Shown here piece after piece: positions 12,601 through 22,559 of a stretch of DNA of 64,000 nucleotides. Positions within the stretch are counted from its first letter, which is position 1; every line of letters begins with the position of its first letter. The DNA lies in assembly GCF_013373865.1 (NCBI RefSeq), contig NC_050473.1:16531597-16595596 (forward strand). The letters are read 5' to 3'. The translations under genes were made by a program, and so were the position numbers. This DNA is from Monomorium pharaonis. Taxonomy: Eukaryota > Arthropoda > Insecta > Hymenoptera > Formicidae. The notes below the pieces were generated by a model, which had not been told where the DNA came from, ran no database searches, and saw only the letters and a program-made list of their open reading frames with translations.

Positions 12601-15600
12601 TATTATAACAGTTGCATTACAAAGTTTATTCAAGTTTCTGTAGGAAACTTGAGAAAATCGTGATATAATTAAAAAAAAACAGATCTCGAGAGGAAAGAGA
12701 AGAGAAATAAACTTCTACCTATTTTAAAACTTTTCATAATAGATAACTTTTACTCGAAACTTTTTCTAGTAACGTGTGGTTTAAACATTGTAGCACCTCG
12801 GCAAATACCTAAAGAAGTTTCGAAATGAAAGCGAAGTTTATGAAAAGTATCAATGTCACCTCGTATTTCATCATTTTTTTTCTTTCGCCCTGAAATATAC
12901 CGAAAGGTGAAAAGGCTTCCCAAATTTTTTTTCAGAAAACAAAAAATAAAGAAATCATCTTAGAATCTTAATAGCTTTTAAATATACACTAAATATATTT
13001 TTTCTTTGTTATAGAGATAGAGGTTTTCATAAAGAGCAATAAATCTACTGGGCGCGCAAACAGTACCTATCATCACTTGAAAGTATAAATCGCAAAACTG
13101 GTTCGGACGATTAACTGCGGACGGAATACCGGGGATCAAAAGGGCTCGCGTGTCATGAAAATTTCCATAGAGGCATCTCTGAACAGAGATTGCCGCAATA
13201 CGAGGCGAGCAAATATTTGTTTGTACTCGCGGATGCTGCGAAACTCGAATTTTCAGGGCGCGAGTACATTTGTGGGGGCAACTTGGTTACGTATCAATCG
13301 GTCACGCGTGCGCGTGTACGTGCCATGTACGTGTCAGCGGCTTACAGACTTTCAACGTTACCTTGTTGACAGGATCAACCGGCGGCGAAACCGGTACACT
13401 CGTCTCTCTACTTCACTACAACCATTTTCAACCAACAAAAAGTATTTTTTATCCGTCGTGCTCGATCAATTTTGCCGCGAATTGGTTTATGTGTTTCAAA
13501 CGATGCGATCGTTTTAGCATTGTAATCTGCCATCTGTCGAATAGCTCTCATGTAAATTCAAATTGTCCGTTACAATACAAAGTTAACAGAGAGAAATATT
13601 CCAAGTTAAATTCATAACAATCTTATTAAAATTTTTGTATCTTCAAATTTTGTCATAACATCTTAGACTTTTTCTTTTACCCTAATAAAAATGCAATTAT
13701 TTGAAAATATTTGAATTATATGACAGTCTGAAATAAAATATTTTATTTTGATTTAACCATTGAATATTGATGAAATTTGAATAACAGAAAACACAAATTT
13801 TATGAATTAATTAAACAGTGAAAGCAAATTATCAATTTCATACTATCCATTTACAAGAACTAATGAATAATTAATTGAACCATATATCGAATTTAAACAA
13901 AAAATTTACATTAATCTAAATTAATTCCACGTTGTGCAGAAAATGTTTAAAAATTTTAAATACATTGAATGTAAAATCATCAATTTCTTCGCTAGTTAGC
14001 TGATCGAATTATTAAAATGTTTTGATTTTTTTCAAAGAGAAACATTCAATAATTTTTATAATAGCAACTTTTCCTATTTTTATCATAACACTCTATTAAT
14101 ATTACTGAATAATATTGTAATTTAAAGATTCATAATAAATTGTAAATTGCGCTTAAAAAAAATTAGATTGGCTAGCGCTAGAACATATTTCAATGGTAAT
14201 TTTTTCATGTTTGACCGACGCAGGTGTGTTTATAAAGAAGTAATGTACTTTCTAAGAGAAACGGAATATGCGAACGAAAACAGAGTTTCATGAAGTTTCA
14301 GCAGCCTCTTCCTCCCCTCAAAGCGCGACTCGCCGGCATAACATAGCTGAAAGTTTCTTCAAAATTCGGCTTCTATTTCTTGCATCTATGTACTATCAGA
14401 GATAAGAGTACGTGGCAATTTATCGAAGAATTTTTAGTGACAACGTACTCTATTCCCTACAATATATATTTTATAAAGTTGTTTTTCTAAAGTAACTTTT
14501 TATTATAACATTTTTAATAAAATTTGTTTTATAACATTCTATGTAATACATACATTGTAAAGTTTATCTTTGTAGAAACAAATCTTTCTAATTGAATTTA
14601 ATATAAATTTGATTATGATAAAAAAATAACATAATTTATCTTACATTTATTAAGTTTCTTCAAAAAGAGAAATAAAAAAATAAAAGTAATAAAAAAAATA
14701 GTGTTCTTAATATTATGAATAAAACTATTATAAAAATAATATGCGAGATTGAATTGTATGATATTTATTCAATAATCGATAAATGTTAATAAAACGTAAT
14801 TGTTCCTTTTTATTTGTATCAATATGAATTATATTTTGGTCGTGAATTTATAATATTATCTTAAACGCGAAAATCGTCTCTTGAATAAATAAAATCAAAA
14901 CAAAATTTTCTTAGGCCATTTGAACGAGCAAATGCTTATGAACACTTTTAAAAAATTCAAATAATAATGCAGATCTAGTAGCTACATTTGTTCGATGCGG
15001 TAACATTTATTGGTCATTTTGTCTTTCCGTTTGTATGCATGAAGCAGCTTTGCTTAACAGGACGATCGCGTAAGCCGTTGAAAAGATTTCGAAAGCAGGT
15101 GCTTGCACCATTCGCGGACTTGCATAAGAAAAATGCGCAGAATTCTCTCGGGGAAATGCTTTTGCATTAACTTTTTGAAACAGAATCTCAAAAAAGAATA
15201 TCTTCTTTAAAGATATATTCCTTCTCTCAAAATAAGCTTCAGCAAAAAATGGAAACCATGTTTCGCATCGTTTATTTATACATTTAAATTTTTGTTAATA
15301 TTTACTTATCTCATGTATCTTGAATTTTCTTTGGAAATACATATCGAATATGTATCCACTGAAAAAGTCTTGCTAAATTAATTGAAAATCTAATAGATTC
15401 GATCAGATTTCTAATTAATTCAACAAGACTCTTTTTTTCATGGTTCGTTGTTTGATTTTTATGAACTATCATTGGCAAAAACCAAATTTTTTACATCACG
15501 AAATTCAGATGCGTCGCCACTTAATTACCATCATTGCTACATATGTATCAAAATACCAATGAAATTCACTCTGAGTGAATTGATAGGAAAGACCGCAAAA

Positions 15601-16926
15601 TTTCGAGTAAATTAATCACATAAATGTAAAATTCACGAAAATATTCGGCGAACCATATTCGAAAACGCGCGAATGATGCCCGACGGGTTAGGCGCTTAAG
15701 TGTTATGGCATCCGAATTAATGATTCGTATATTAATGACTGTAAGTGCGAGCACCTGTAATGGAAACTAATAGCACGTGCCAGGCGCGATACAATTCTAT
15801 CAATTGTAATCCCGTGTCTCACGCACCGCTCTATATACAAAGCCCCCATATAGCTTTGATGGAAAACATTCGCCGGGAGTTTTTATTTTTTACGGTAATA
15901 GGATATCCTATTTTCCGTTATAAAATTTTTTTTCCCGACCAAAAATATCAGCTAACGACGTAACAACGTGTTTCACCGCATTGTTATCCAGGCAATGTTG
16001 TTGATGATACACAGATCGCAACTGGAAATTTCAGCCGTACTTTATCTACAGCAAACACGTGGCAAACTTCGAACTAGCCTGGCAGCGTCACATAAATTTA
16101 ACGCAGGATATTTTATACGCAGGATTGTGTGTAACTTCGTAACTCTTTTTTTTTTTTAATACAGTCAGAAATTGGGGAAACTGTAACGAATTTATACGAG
16201 GAAAAGGAAAGTTGCCTGAAGTTTGTTTCGTCGTTGAATTCCGCAAGCGTAATGTATCGTTTCGATTACTCGAAATAGGCGCACACGTGTCCGACCCGAT
16301 CTTACCCGAGGGTTGTCGGGGACTTGTTGTTGTAACGCCTCTCTGAGGCGCCAGGAAGTGAGCTCGAGCATTAATCTGATAATGACGTAATTAGTTCCGA
16401 GATAGTTCCGCATCAATTATCGATAATAGTGTCATTCATTCCGTAGACCGACATGTATTTATTACTTTTCTTCTTTCTTTCTTCTACTTTCCTCTCCTCT
16501 TCTCAGACGTTACATTTCAAAGAGACGATGTGAATTTATATACGGTCCAATGCATAAAACATTATTAAGTTCACGTGACAATTCCAGGACGATCGAGATT
16601 TATTCATATTTTGTTTATAGGGCGAAACGAAAGAAAATAGAGATGAATTTTATCATAGATATCAATGTCATATTAAAAATTTTTTTAGTTTCACATAAAA
16701 AATATTTTTTTACTCAAACAATTTCGATTTTTACTACACAACTGATTTTGATAAAATGATATATATTTTCAAATACTTTTTTAAATATTTTTCGATATTG
16801 TCATCAAATCAAATCGCAAAAAATATTGCAGTATAAAAATACTTATTTATATGATATCAATTTATATATCAATTTATATATATGTTAATTACGACGAATA
16901 GATAAACTTTTCAATTTATGTATTAA

Positions 16927-16997
16927 CGATATCAATTAATCCATTCTCTTATAAATCTATTCTGTCAATTTGTAAGAGAATTGATTAATTGATATCG
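16927..16997. repeat. 71-nt hairpin with 25-bp stem
   Basis: Left arm 16927-16951 (cgatatcaattaatccattc...) pairs with right arm 16973-16997 over 25 bases with one mismatch, leaving a 21-base loop. The length is that of a miRNA precursor, but the stem is AT-rich and almost perfect, which also fits a tiny fold-back element. I cannot tell which from sequence alone. Confidence 0.6.
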
Positions 16998-18448
16998 TTC
17001 CTCTTCGTGTCAAAAGCAAAATCGAACAAATTCTTTAGCACGGGTCTGTCGGTTATGGCGAAGAATGGATCCTCATAACGCAAGAACGCACGTGATTTCG
17101 CTGCCCCGGCATTAAGGTCGACGGCACCATCTTCTACGCTTTGTAAAGTACTTCTGAGTGCACGCTCGAAAATTCCCAACAGAGGGATACAACAGATAAA
17201 TGGAAATCCGCGCTCGTCTCTCGCGTGCGAATTCGAATCTTAAATAAGAAACGCGATCGATGCTACGGTCCGTCGTGGCTGCATAAATATTCCTGGGAAC
17301 CACGCGAGGGAGATCGACCTCGGGGATATTACCCGTCAGATTCATTCGAATTCGCCGTAAAATGCGGGCGACCGACCGAAAATGCATTTCGCGATCGTTG
17401 CAGCCGCGCACAATTCGCGAACGTAGCAATAGAACAATGGACCGGGTAATCGTAGATTTGCGCTCGCGTGGTTAGCGCGCGATATTTATCAATCTAATAT
17501 CTAATAGATTTCACTTCAATTATATTTCTTTTATTATTCTGACATATTATTTTAATATATTATTTCAACAAAACAATACTCGGACATAATTATCTATATT
17601 GTTAATGTTGAGTGGTTGAAAAATTCTCTGGGTTTTCAGAATAAATGAAATTCTCCAGGCTTTTCAATTTGCATAAGATTTTTATGTTTTAATTTCGCAA
17701 TGGATCTCTTCCAGTGAAATTTTACCTCGTAAATTTTTGTAGAATATTTTACCCGTATATATGTAACATAATAATTAAGATATTGAAATTAATTATTGGT
17801 GAGAAGCATTGATTTTGAATTTGTAATCGAAATATCTTGACGTACACCAAAAAAATAAATTTAGTGCTTTGTGCTGAGAATAAAATACTTAAAAATGTAT
17901 TTGTAGGATATAAATTTATTTTAATATAATTAATCTTTATTTGAATATGGCGAAATATAAATTTTATTCTTAGCAAGTGAACTAAAAATGAGATGTTTTA
18001 TTTCACAAAATATATATTTATCGTCATCATATTCAAATTTCTTCTTTATCTTAAAAATAAATATCTTAAAAAATGTTACAAGTAACATTTGCTTGTTAAT
18101 ATTTTGACTTCGGTGTATTAAAAGCTATTTAGTTAAGGCATTCTTTAATAGCAAATATTTTATTTTATATAAAAAAAATATTGCCTACTTCTGCGAAATA
18201 AATGTAAACGAGAAATACTCTTTTGCATTAACTAAATAATTTGCGCAAATTAAAAAAATAAAAAGTTTAATTAGTATAAACAAGTTACTTAGTTAGCACA
18301 ACAAATCTTCTAAATTTCCACGTATTTCTCGCGAAGATGAATTTTTTATTTTATAAAATAAATAAAATATTTGGTTGCTGTTGAAAAAATTCTCAGTTAA
18401 ACAGCTTTTGTACCGAAAGCACTAAATTTTTCTCCTAGGGCGAGGTGC

Positions 18449-18475
18449 TAGCGCGCGCGCGCGCGCACACGCGCG
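18449..18475. repeat. (GC)n / (CA) alternating tract
   Basis: An uninterrupted alternating purine-pyrimidine run (gcgcgcgcgcgcgcgcacac then gcgcg) marks the left edge of the CpG-rich island. Such tracts can adopt Z-DNA. Here it is simply a CpG microsatellite beside a likely promoter region. Confidence 0.8.
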
Positions 18476-18826
18476 AATTTATAACCTACTTGTATATACC
18501 GTGAAAAATCTAGGCGGAGAGGGTTCCACGAGAGCGAAAATTCCCGCGTCCGAATCCGAGCTGAAAAGTCGCGCCCGGAAGCGCGTTGCACGTAATACAC
18601 GTCTCGCAACTGTGGGTATTGAATCGCGGAGTCAAAATCCGGAGTTAAATTTCCAGCCCGCGCGCGGACGACGCAAGAGATGCATCTCTCGGCGTCTCCT
18701 TCGACGAGGATGACGTCATGTTCGGGAGTGCAAGCTCGCGCGTCGTAAGCTTGGCAATAACGTCGCGGTTGTCGCGAACGAAATAAACGGTTATTCACGG
18801 CCATGCAATATAGAAATGTTACTCAC

Positions 18827-19085
18827 CGTGCCCGATGTCAGCACCCGGCAGAGCATCGTAGTCGTGTCGTTGTGCATCCTCGTCGTCCTGCCGCTCCACG
18901 TCGTACACACACACACACACAGGCGACCTTCGACGAGGCGGCGCCGGCCGATTAGAGCTGTCGCGTAAATGATGGTTAAGAGACTGCGCACAATAAACGG
19001 AATACGAAACAGGGAACGGGGAGCAAGGAGCAGTACTCGACATGTTGGAGGGAGACGTGTGAGACATGGTTATTATTCCATGCAT
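18827..19085 (-). CDS. Predicted first coding exon of - strand gene
   Basis: On the - strand an ATG at 19085 opens a frame of 86 codons (MHGIITMSHTSPSNMSSTAP...) that ends at a consensus donor, CACG followed by GTGAGT (18826-18821). A second in-frame Met seven codons in is an alternative start. The peptide is Ser/Pro-rich, then Arg-rich, then acidic (DVERQDDEDAQRHDYDALPG). No known domain is visible. The exon ends one base into a codon, which is the phase required by the exon at 621-696. Setting: a CpG-rich island, with a fold-back element (19230-19592) ending 145 bp upstream. Other frames are also open across part of it (one begins MHNDTTTMLCRVLTSGT), so the donor is much better supported than the frame. 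Confidence 0.42.
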
Positions 19086-19229
19086 TGTGCGCAACCCTCC
19101 AACATGCCGAACGTTTAAACGCGCGAGACACGACGATCGTCCGTTACGCCGCACCGTTGCACTCCGCCATGTTTGAACGCTTACGCTTGAATTCGGAAGC
19201 GCGCGAACTTCACGCGGCTCACTCACAAA

Positions 19230-19592
19230 GGTGCGTTCCAAAATTAACCTTGGGTAACCCTAGAGATTACCCTAGGTAGAAACGATATGGGTTATCTGAG
19301 GTTGGGTAACCACAATAATCTCTCAATTTTATGAGGTAAGAAAGTTACCTTTGTGGTCAACTATGAATTTTAGAACGACATTAGGCATTGTCTACAATAA
19401 AGATGTAAGCTTTAAGCCGTAAGAAATTGACCAATCACAACTGAGTATTCTTATAAAAAACTACTGTGATTGGTCAGTTTCTTAGACTTTATTGTAGACT
19501 AGGGGTTATACTCTTATCATTGGTAATCAATTCTCTATATTAGTAATTTTGGAACGCGGTATAGTTACCAAGGTTGAATTTTGGAACGCACC
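19230..19592. mobile_element. MITE with terminal inverted repeats, with a second palindrome nested inside
   Basis: The block begins GGTGCGTTCCAAAATTAACC and ends with the reverse complement (ggttgaattttggaacgcac, then c). Terminal inverted repeats are about 30 bp and the total is 363 bp. Nested near the centre (about 19389-19500) is another inverted repeat: gtctacaataaag with gaccaatcaca on the left is mirrored by tgtgattggtc with ctttattgtagac on the right. No coding capacity is seen. It abuts the 5' side of the predicted - strand first exon. Confidence 0.8.
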
Positions 19593-19689
19593 CCTGCGCG
19601 GCGACGAATACTACACTCGCGCGAGACTCGAACACTCGAGCGATCATCGACGAATCCTACGCCTACGAAACGCGAAACCATCCTGGAGA

Positions 19690-20790
19690 CCCGGGGGAAA
19701 ACGGGTGATCGTTTGTCAGATTCACCAATGACACGAGAACTCGGCTCGCATCCGATCAACCGTCTCGCGTGCACACAGGACGTCCCTCGAGAAGTTGCCG
19801 TACCGACCGATTAGAAGCCGTAAACGCTTGCGATGCGACAATACCGATGCGACAATTGGCCTCGTACTTCCGAACGCTTGAGTACGACGCGGAGCACGAC
19901 GATCGTCCGCCGTATATACCGGGGGAAGGTCACGCAGCATCCGTCGTGATAAGGGCAATCGCACACACACTTTCCATAAAATCAGAGAGGAACTCGAGAG
20001 CGGCCACCGCGAGCTTTTTCGCGGGTGCAACTAATATTTGACTAGCATCAGCGCCAAACTTCTGTAGACGAGGCTTTAGTGTTTATTCTGTTACGTTTTA
20101 CGAAAAGTGTGTGTGTGTGTGTGTGCTCGCGACAATTTCCCGTGATTTCGCGCGGCTACGCCAGTACGCCACGACTCGCCGTCCAGTAGCGAAGACTCGC
20201 GAGAACAGTCGAAGGACAATCGTCGAAGGTGACGAGACTGACGAGGTGATTGCTGACTGTTGACGAATGTGCTATGTCTGCGAGACTCGAGGGCAGTAAC
20301 GGCGGCGATGTCGATCAACCCGGAGGAAAATAGGTAACTTATCGGATTCGTTTTCGACACGAGGGTTCACCTCGATACTCGATCGACCGTCGTTCGTGCA
20401 CAGGACGTTGTCCGAGAAGACATCGCGTTGGCCAATCAGACGTCACGCGCGACGCGATTACATCCGATACGAGACGATCGTCCATCACCTCACGCGACCC
20501 GGTGATATTCTCAAATGCTTAAATACGAGCGTGAAATACGACGATCGTCCATCGCAGGTCCTGCAGCGTCCGTTGTATTTAGGTGGACACTCTACATGCA
20601 AATGCGCGGGAATTTCGCGCGTCTACGCCGTGACGTATTACGCGCCAACGAGCGCTACGTTCACGAGACTGCTCGGCCTGGGGACGGAGTGACGCGGTGA
20701 TGCTGACGACGATCGTCAAGCTGCGGAAAACAGGTGATTATTCGTTAGATTATTGATATGAGAGTTTATCACGCTGCTCGGAGAATTTAG
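19690..20790. repeat. Degenerate direct duplication with recurring GACGATCGTC palindrome
   Basis: Segments beginning near 19697 and 20324 share a run of motifs in the same order: gaaaa..ggtga/gtaa, gacacgag, a run ending gtgcacaggacg, then gagaag (about 19777 and 20400). The offset is roughly 625 bp. A third, shorter start (gaaaacaggtgattattcg) occurs at about 20726. The 10-bp palindrome GACGATCGTC occurs at 19898, 20473, 20540 and 20708, and also at 19132 outside the duplication. Confidence 0.55.
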
Positions 20791-21121
20791 CCGTCGCTCG
20801 TCTCCGCAGCGGGCTTCTAAATTAGTCTAATTTTCTAAACACGACAAAGGGAGAGGAGGGGGGGGGGGCGGAACGGTCGGCCTGCGAAACGAAGTACGCT
20901 GCACGAAACCAAATAATCGCATTAATTGTGAGAATACAGAATTGTGTATGGCATTGGATAGGTGATCGAAGTAATCATGTGAGAGCAATGGAGCAGTTGT
21001 AGTCGTGAACAGGAGCTTAAGGCCGAAGGCAGAGAACGAGACGTAGATGTCGCAGTCGTAGTCGTAGGATAAGGCAAAGAAAAACGTAAGTCGTACATGT
21101 CGTAGTACTATTCTAAACTCT

Positions 21122-21392
21122 AAAGGGCCATCTATAATGGAGTGTTTTAATCGTAACAGCGCTAAATCTACGGCCAAGCTGTCTACAATACAGACGACGT
21201 AGCAGCAACATACAAGCCAGTCATCGCAGAGAGGCGACCAAAAACTAACCCAGAACGCCCGAATGCTCATCGTAAGCACGGCCGAATTGGCTCAATGTCT
21301 GCTATAGGCCATAAGCAGTAAGGCAGTACGAAATGAAAATATTTTCTATGACTACTATTATGGCCTACGACTCTCCATTGTAGATGGCCCTT
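21122..21392. mobile_element. Nested MITE, ends AAGGGCCATCTAYAATGGAG
   Basis: The 271-bp segment opens with aaagggccatctataatgga and closes with the complement (tccattgtagatggccctt). It sits between the arms of the larger fold-back. Interior sequence is non-coding. Confidence 0.75.
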
Positions 21393-21533
21393 AAAGCCTC
21401 GTCTACAGAAGTCGCAAGCAGCCAGTTACGACTTGCGACAGCCAATGAGCGTCTAATTTCTAGTTAAAGCTCGACAATCATTGGCTGTCACAAGTCTCAA
21501 CTGGCTGCTTGCGACTTCTGTAGACGAGGCTTA
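21393..21533. mobile_element. Short fold-back MITE, ends TAAGCCTCGTCTACAGAAG
   Basis: About 60 bases at each end are inverted copies (agcctcgtctacagaagtcg, then caagcagccagtt). The loop is only about 20 to 25 bases. A lone copy of its end (cttctgtagacgaggcttta) occurs at 20060-20079, so the family has at least two copies in this window. Confidence 0.85.
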
Positions 21534-21624
21534 GAATAGTAGTATATTACTACTTACGTTTTTCTCTGCCTTACCCTATGACTACGACTGCGACACCTAC
21601 GTCTCGTTCTCTGCCTTCGGCCTA

Positions 21625-21732
21625 ATTCTGTACCGCCTACCGACAAGTGTCGGTGTCGTTGCGTAGATATTTTATAAAATAGCAAAAAGCCTGCGCAACG
21701 ACACTGATAGTTGTCGGTAGGCGGTACAGAAT
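21625..21732. mobile_element. 108-bp fold-back, ends ATTCTGTACCGCCTACCGAC
   Basis: The block is a nearly complete palindrome. attctgtaccgcctaccgac at the left is mirrored by gtcggtaggcggtacagaat at the right, with further pairing of tgtcgttgcg and a short AT-rich loop. It sits directly against the right end of the larger fold-back. Confidence 0.85.
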
Positions 21733-21742
21733 AGAGCCCTAG

Positions 21743-21807
21743 TGCCAGGTATCTGTTGAGAACAAAGGATTTCGAGTTCGAATCTCGATCCGTTAAGTTC
21801 TCCTGGC
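21743..21807 (+). other. tRNA-like remnant (not a functional tRNA)
   Basis: The segment has a T-arm-like hairpin (tcgag TTCGAAT ctcga) and outer pairing of gccagg with cctggc. However, it is about 65 nt long and lacks a regular 7-bp acceptor stem, D-arm and anticodon arm. It could be a degraded tRNA or a tRNA-derived SINE piece. Confidence 0.25.
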
Positions 21808-22007
21808 TTACAGTTTCAGAAGTGCGACTCTTTTACTCACACTCGGATAATTCTCGATGATAATTCTTGAAAGAAAAATTTAGAGTTCAAGGATGCACAA
21901 GGTGTCACTTTTGATATCATACCGGAATTCTTTTTCTTCTTACGACTTTCTTTAGTTGTAGCATCCGATTTCCTCGACCTGGATCTGAATTGGATACTTG
22001 TAGTTGA

Positions 22008-22208
22008 ATGATGTACGTAAAGATAAAGCAAAAATTACAAATCAAAGTCGAATCTGTAGAATCGGACCAGTTAACTAGCATTGAACAAAGTTCAATAGCA
22101 ACTTTCAAAGATATTGTTCAGGAAAACTACGACACGCTTCATGCTTATATTTATATTAGAAAGTTTCTTATATCTATGTTAGAAAGATTATTAAAGGAAA
22201 CTTTCTAA
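22008..22208 (+). pseudogene. Possible gene relic
   Basis: One + frame reads like protein over about 45 residues (VESVESDQLTSIEQSSIATF then KDIVQENYDT). Upstream bases carry protein-like stretches only in other frames or on the opposite strand (SRKKKKNSGMISKV). No splice sites or start frame the segment convincingly. It may be a decayed gene, or chance. I do not recognise the family. Confidence 0.18.
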
Positions 22209-22240
22209 TATAGATTCTATATTAAAGTGGTTATATATTT

Positions 22241-22551
22241 AAAAGTAACTTCTTGATTTTTGTTTTTAAATATTAGCAATTATTGAGAAACTTTTTATAT
22301 TGTAAAATTACAAATTTTTCTTTAATCTTTAATTATTATAATATAAAAATCAAATTTTTTAAATAAGTTAGTTAAAAATTTTTGTTAATTACAAGTTTTT
22401 TGTTCTTAAATATTAACAATTATTGAAAAAATTGATTTTTTGTGTAATAATTAAACAAAAATTTGAAAAAAATTTGTAATTTTACATTAAAATGTGAAAA
22501 GTTTCTCAATTATTGCTAATATTCAAGAACAAAAAGCAGCAAGTTATTTTT
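22241..22551. repeat. AT-rich inverted repeat, MITE-like
   Basis: Left arm (about 22245-22320, containing attagcaattattgagaaac and gtaaaattacaaattttt) is mirrored by the right arm (about 22465-22551). Arms are about 80 bp and roughly 85 percent alike by eye. A perfect 13-bp inverted repeat (attagaaagtttc / gaaactttctaat) lies just to the left at 22156-22209. Confidence 0.65.
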
Positions 22552-22559
22552 AATAATCA

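Larger units (their letters stand above)
697..18826. other. Gene-poor AT-rich stretch, possible long intron of the - strand gene
   Basis: I see no supported exon in these 18 kb apart from the weak candidate at 9394. Several open frames of 60 to 168 codons occur (for example 5122-5485, 7831-8337, 13155-13617), but they overlap in two to four frames, lack splice context or recognisable domains, and sit in slightly CpG-richer patches. Two short hairpins stand out (1203-1243 and 16927-16997). If the exons at 621-696 and 18827-19085 belong together, this is one intron. Otherwise it is intergenic DNA. Confidence 0.4.
18440..20830. promoter_or_regulatory. CpG-rich island, probable promoter region
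   Basis: This 2.4-kb block is far richer in G, C and CpG than its flanks. It contains the predicted - strand first exon, a (CA)n run at about 18905-18922, a (TG)n run at about 20108-20126, and repeated copies of GACGATCGTC. CpG retention of this kind in hymenopteran genomes usually marks unmethylated regulatory DNA. Many short frames on both strands are open only because of base composition, and I assign none of them on the + strand. Confidence 0.45.
21017..21625. mobile_element. Outer fold-back element with about 100-bp inverted repeats
   Basis: Left arm 21017-21116 (ttaaggccgaaggcagagaa...) and right arm 21532-21625 are near-complete reverse complements, sharing agaacgagacgta, tcgcagtcgtagtc and gaaaaacgtaagt. 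The interior is interrupted by two further inverted-repeat elements (21122-21392 and 21393-21533). The outer element must therefore have inserted first. No transposase is visible. Confidence 0.82.

Noticed and set aside
13155..13617. Two overlapping + frames of 115-120 codons
   Set aside because: Mutually exclusive frames, basic composition expected from CG-rich DNA, no domain.
18448..18804. 118-codon - strand frame just after the donor at 18826
   Set aside because: It lies in the intron side of a strong donor and is Arg-rich from CG content.
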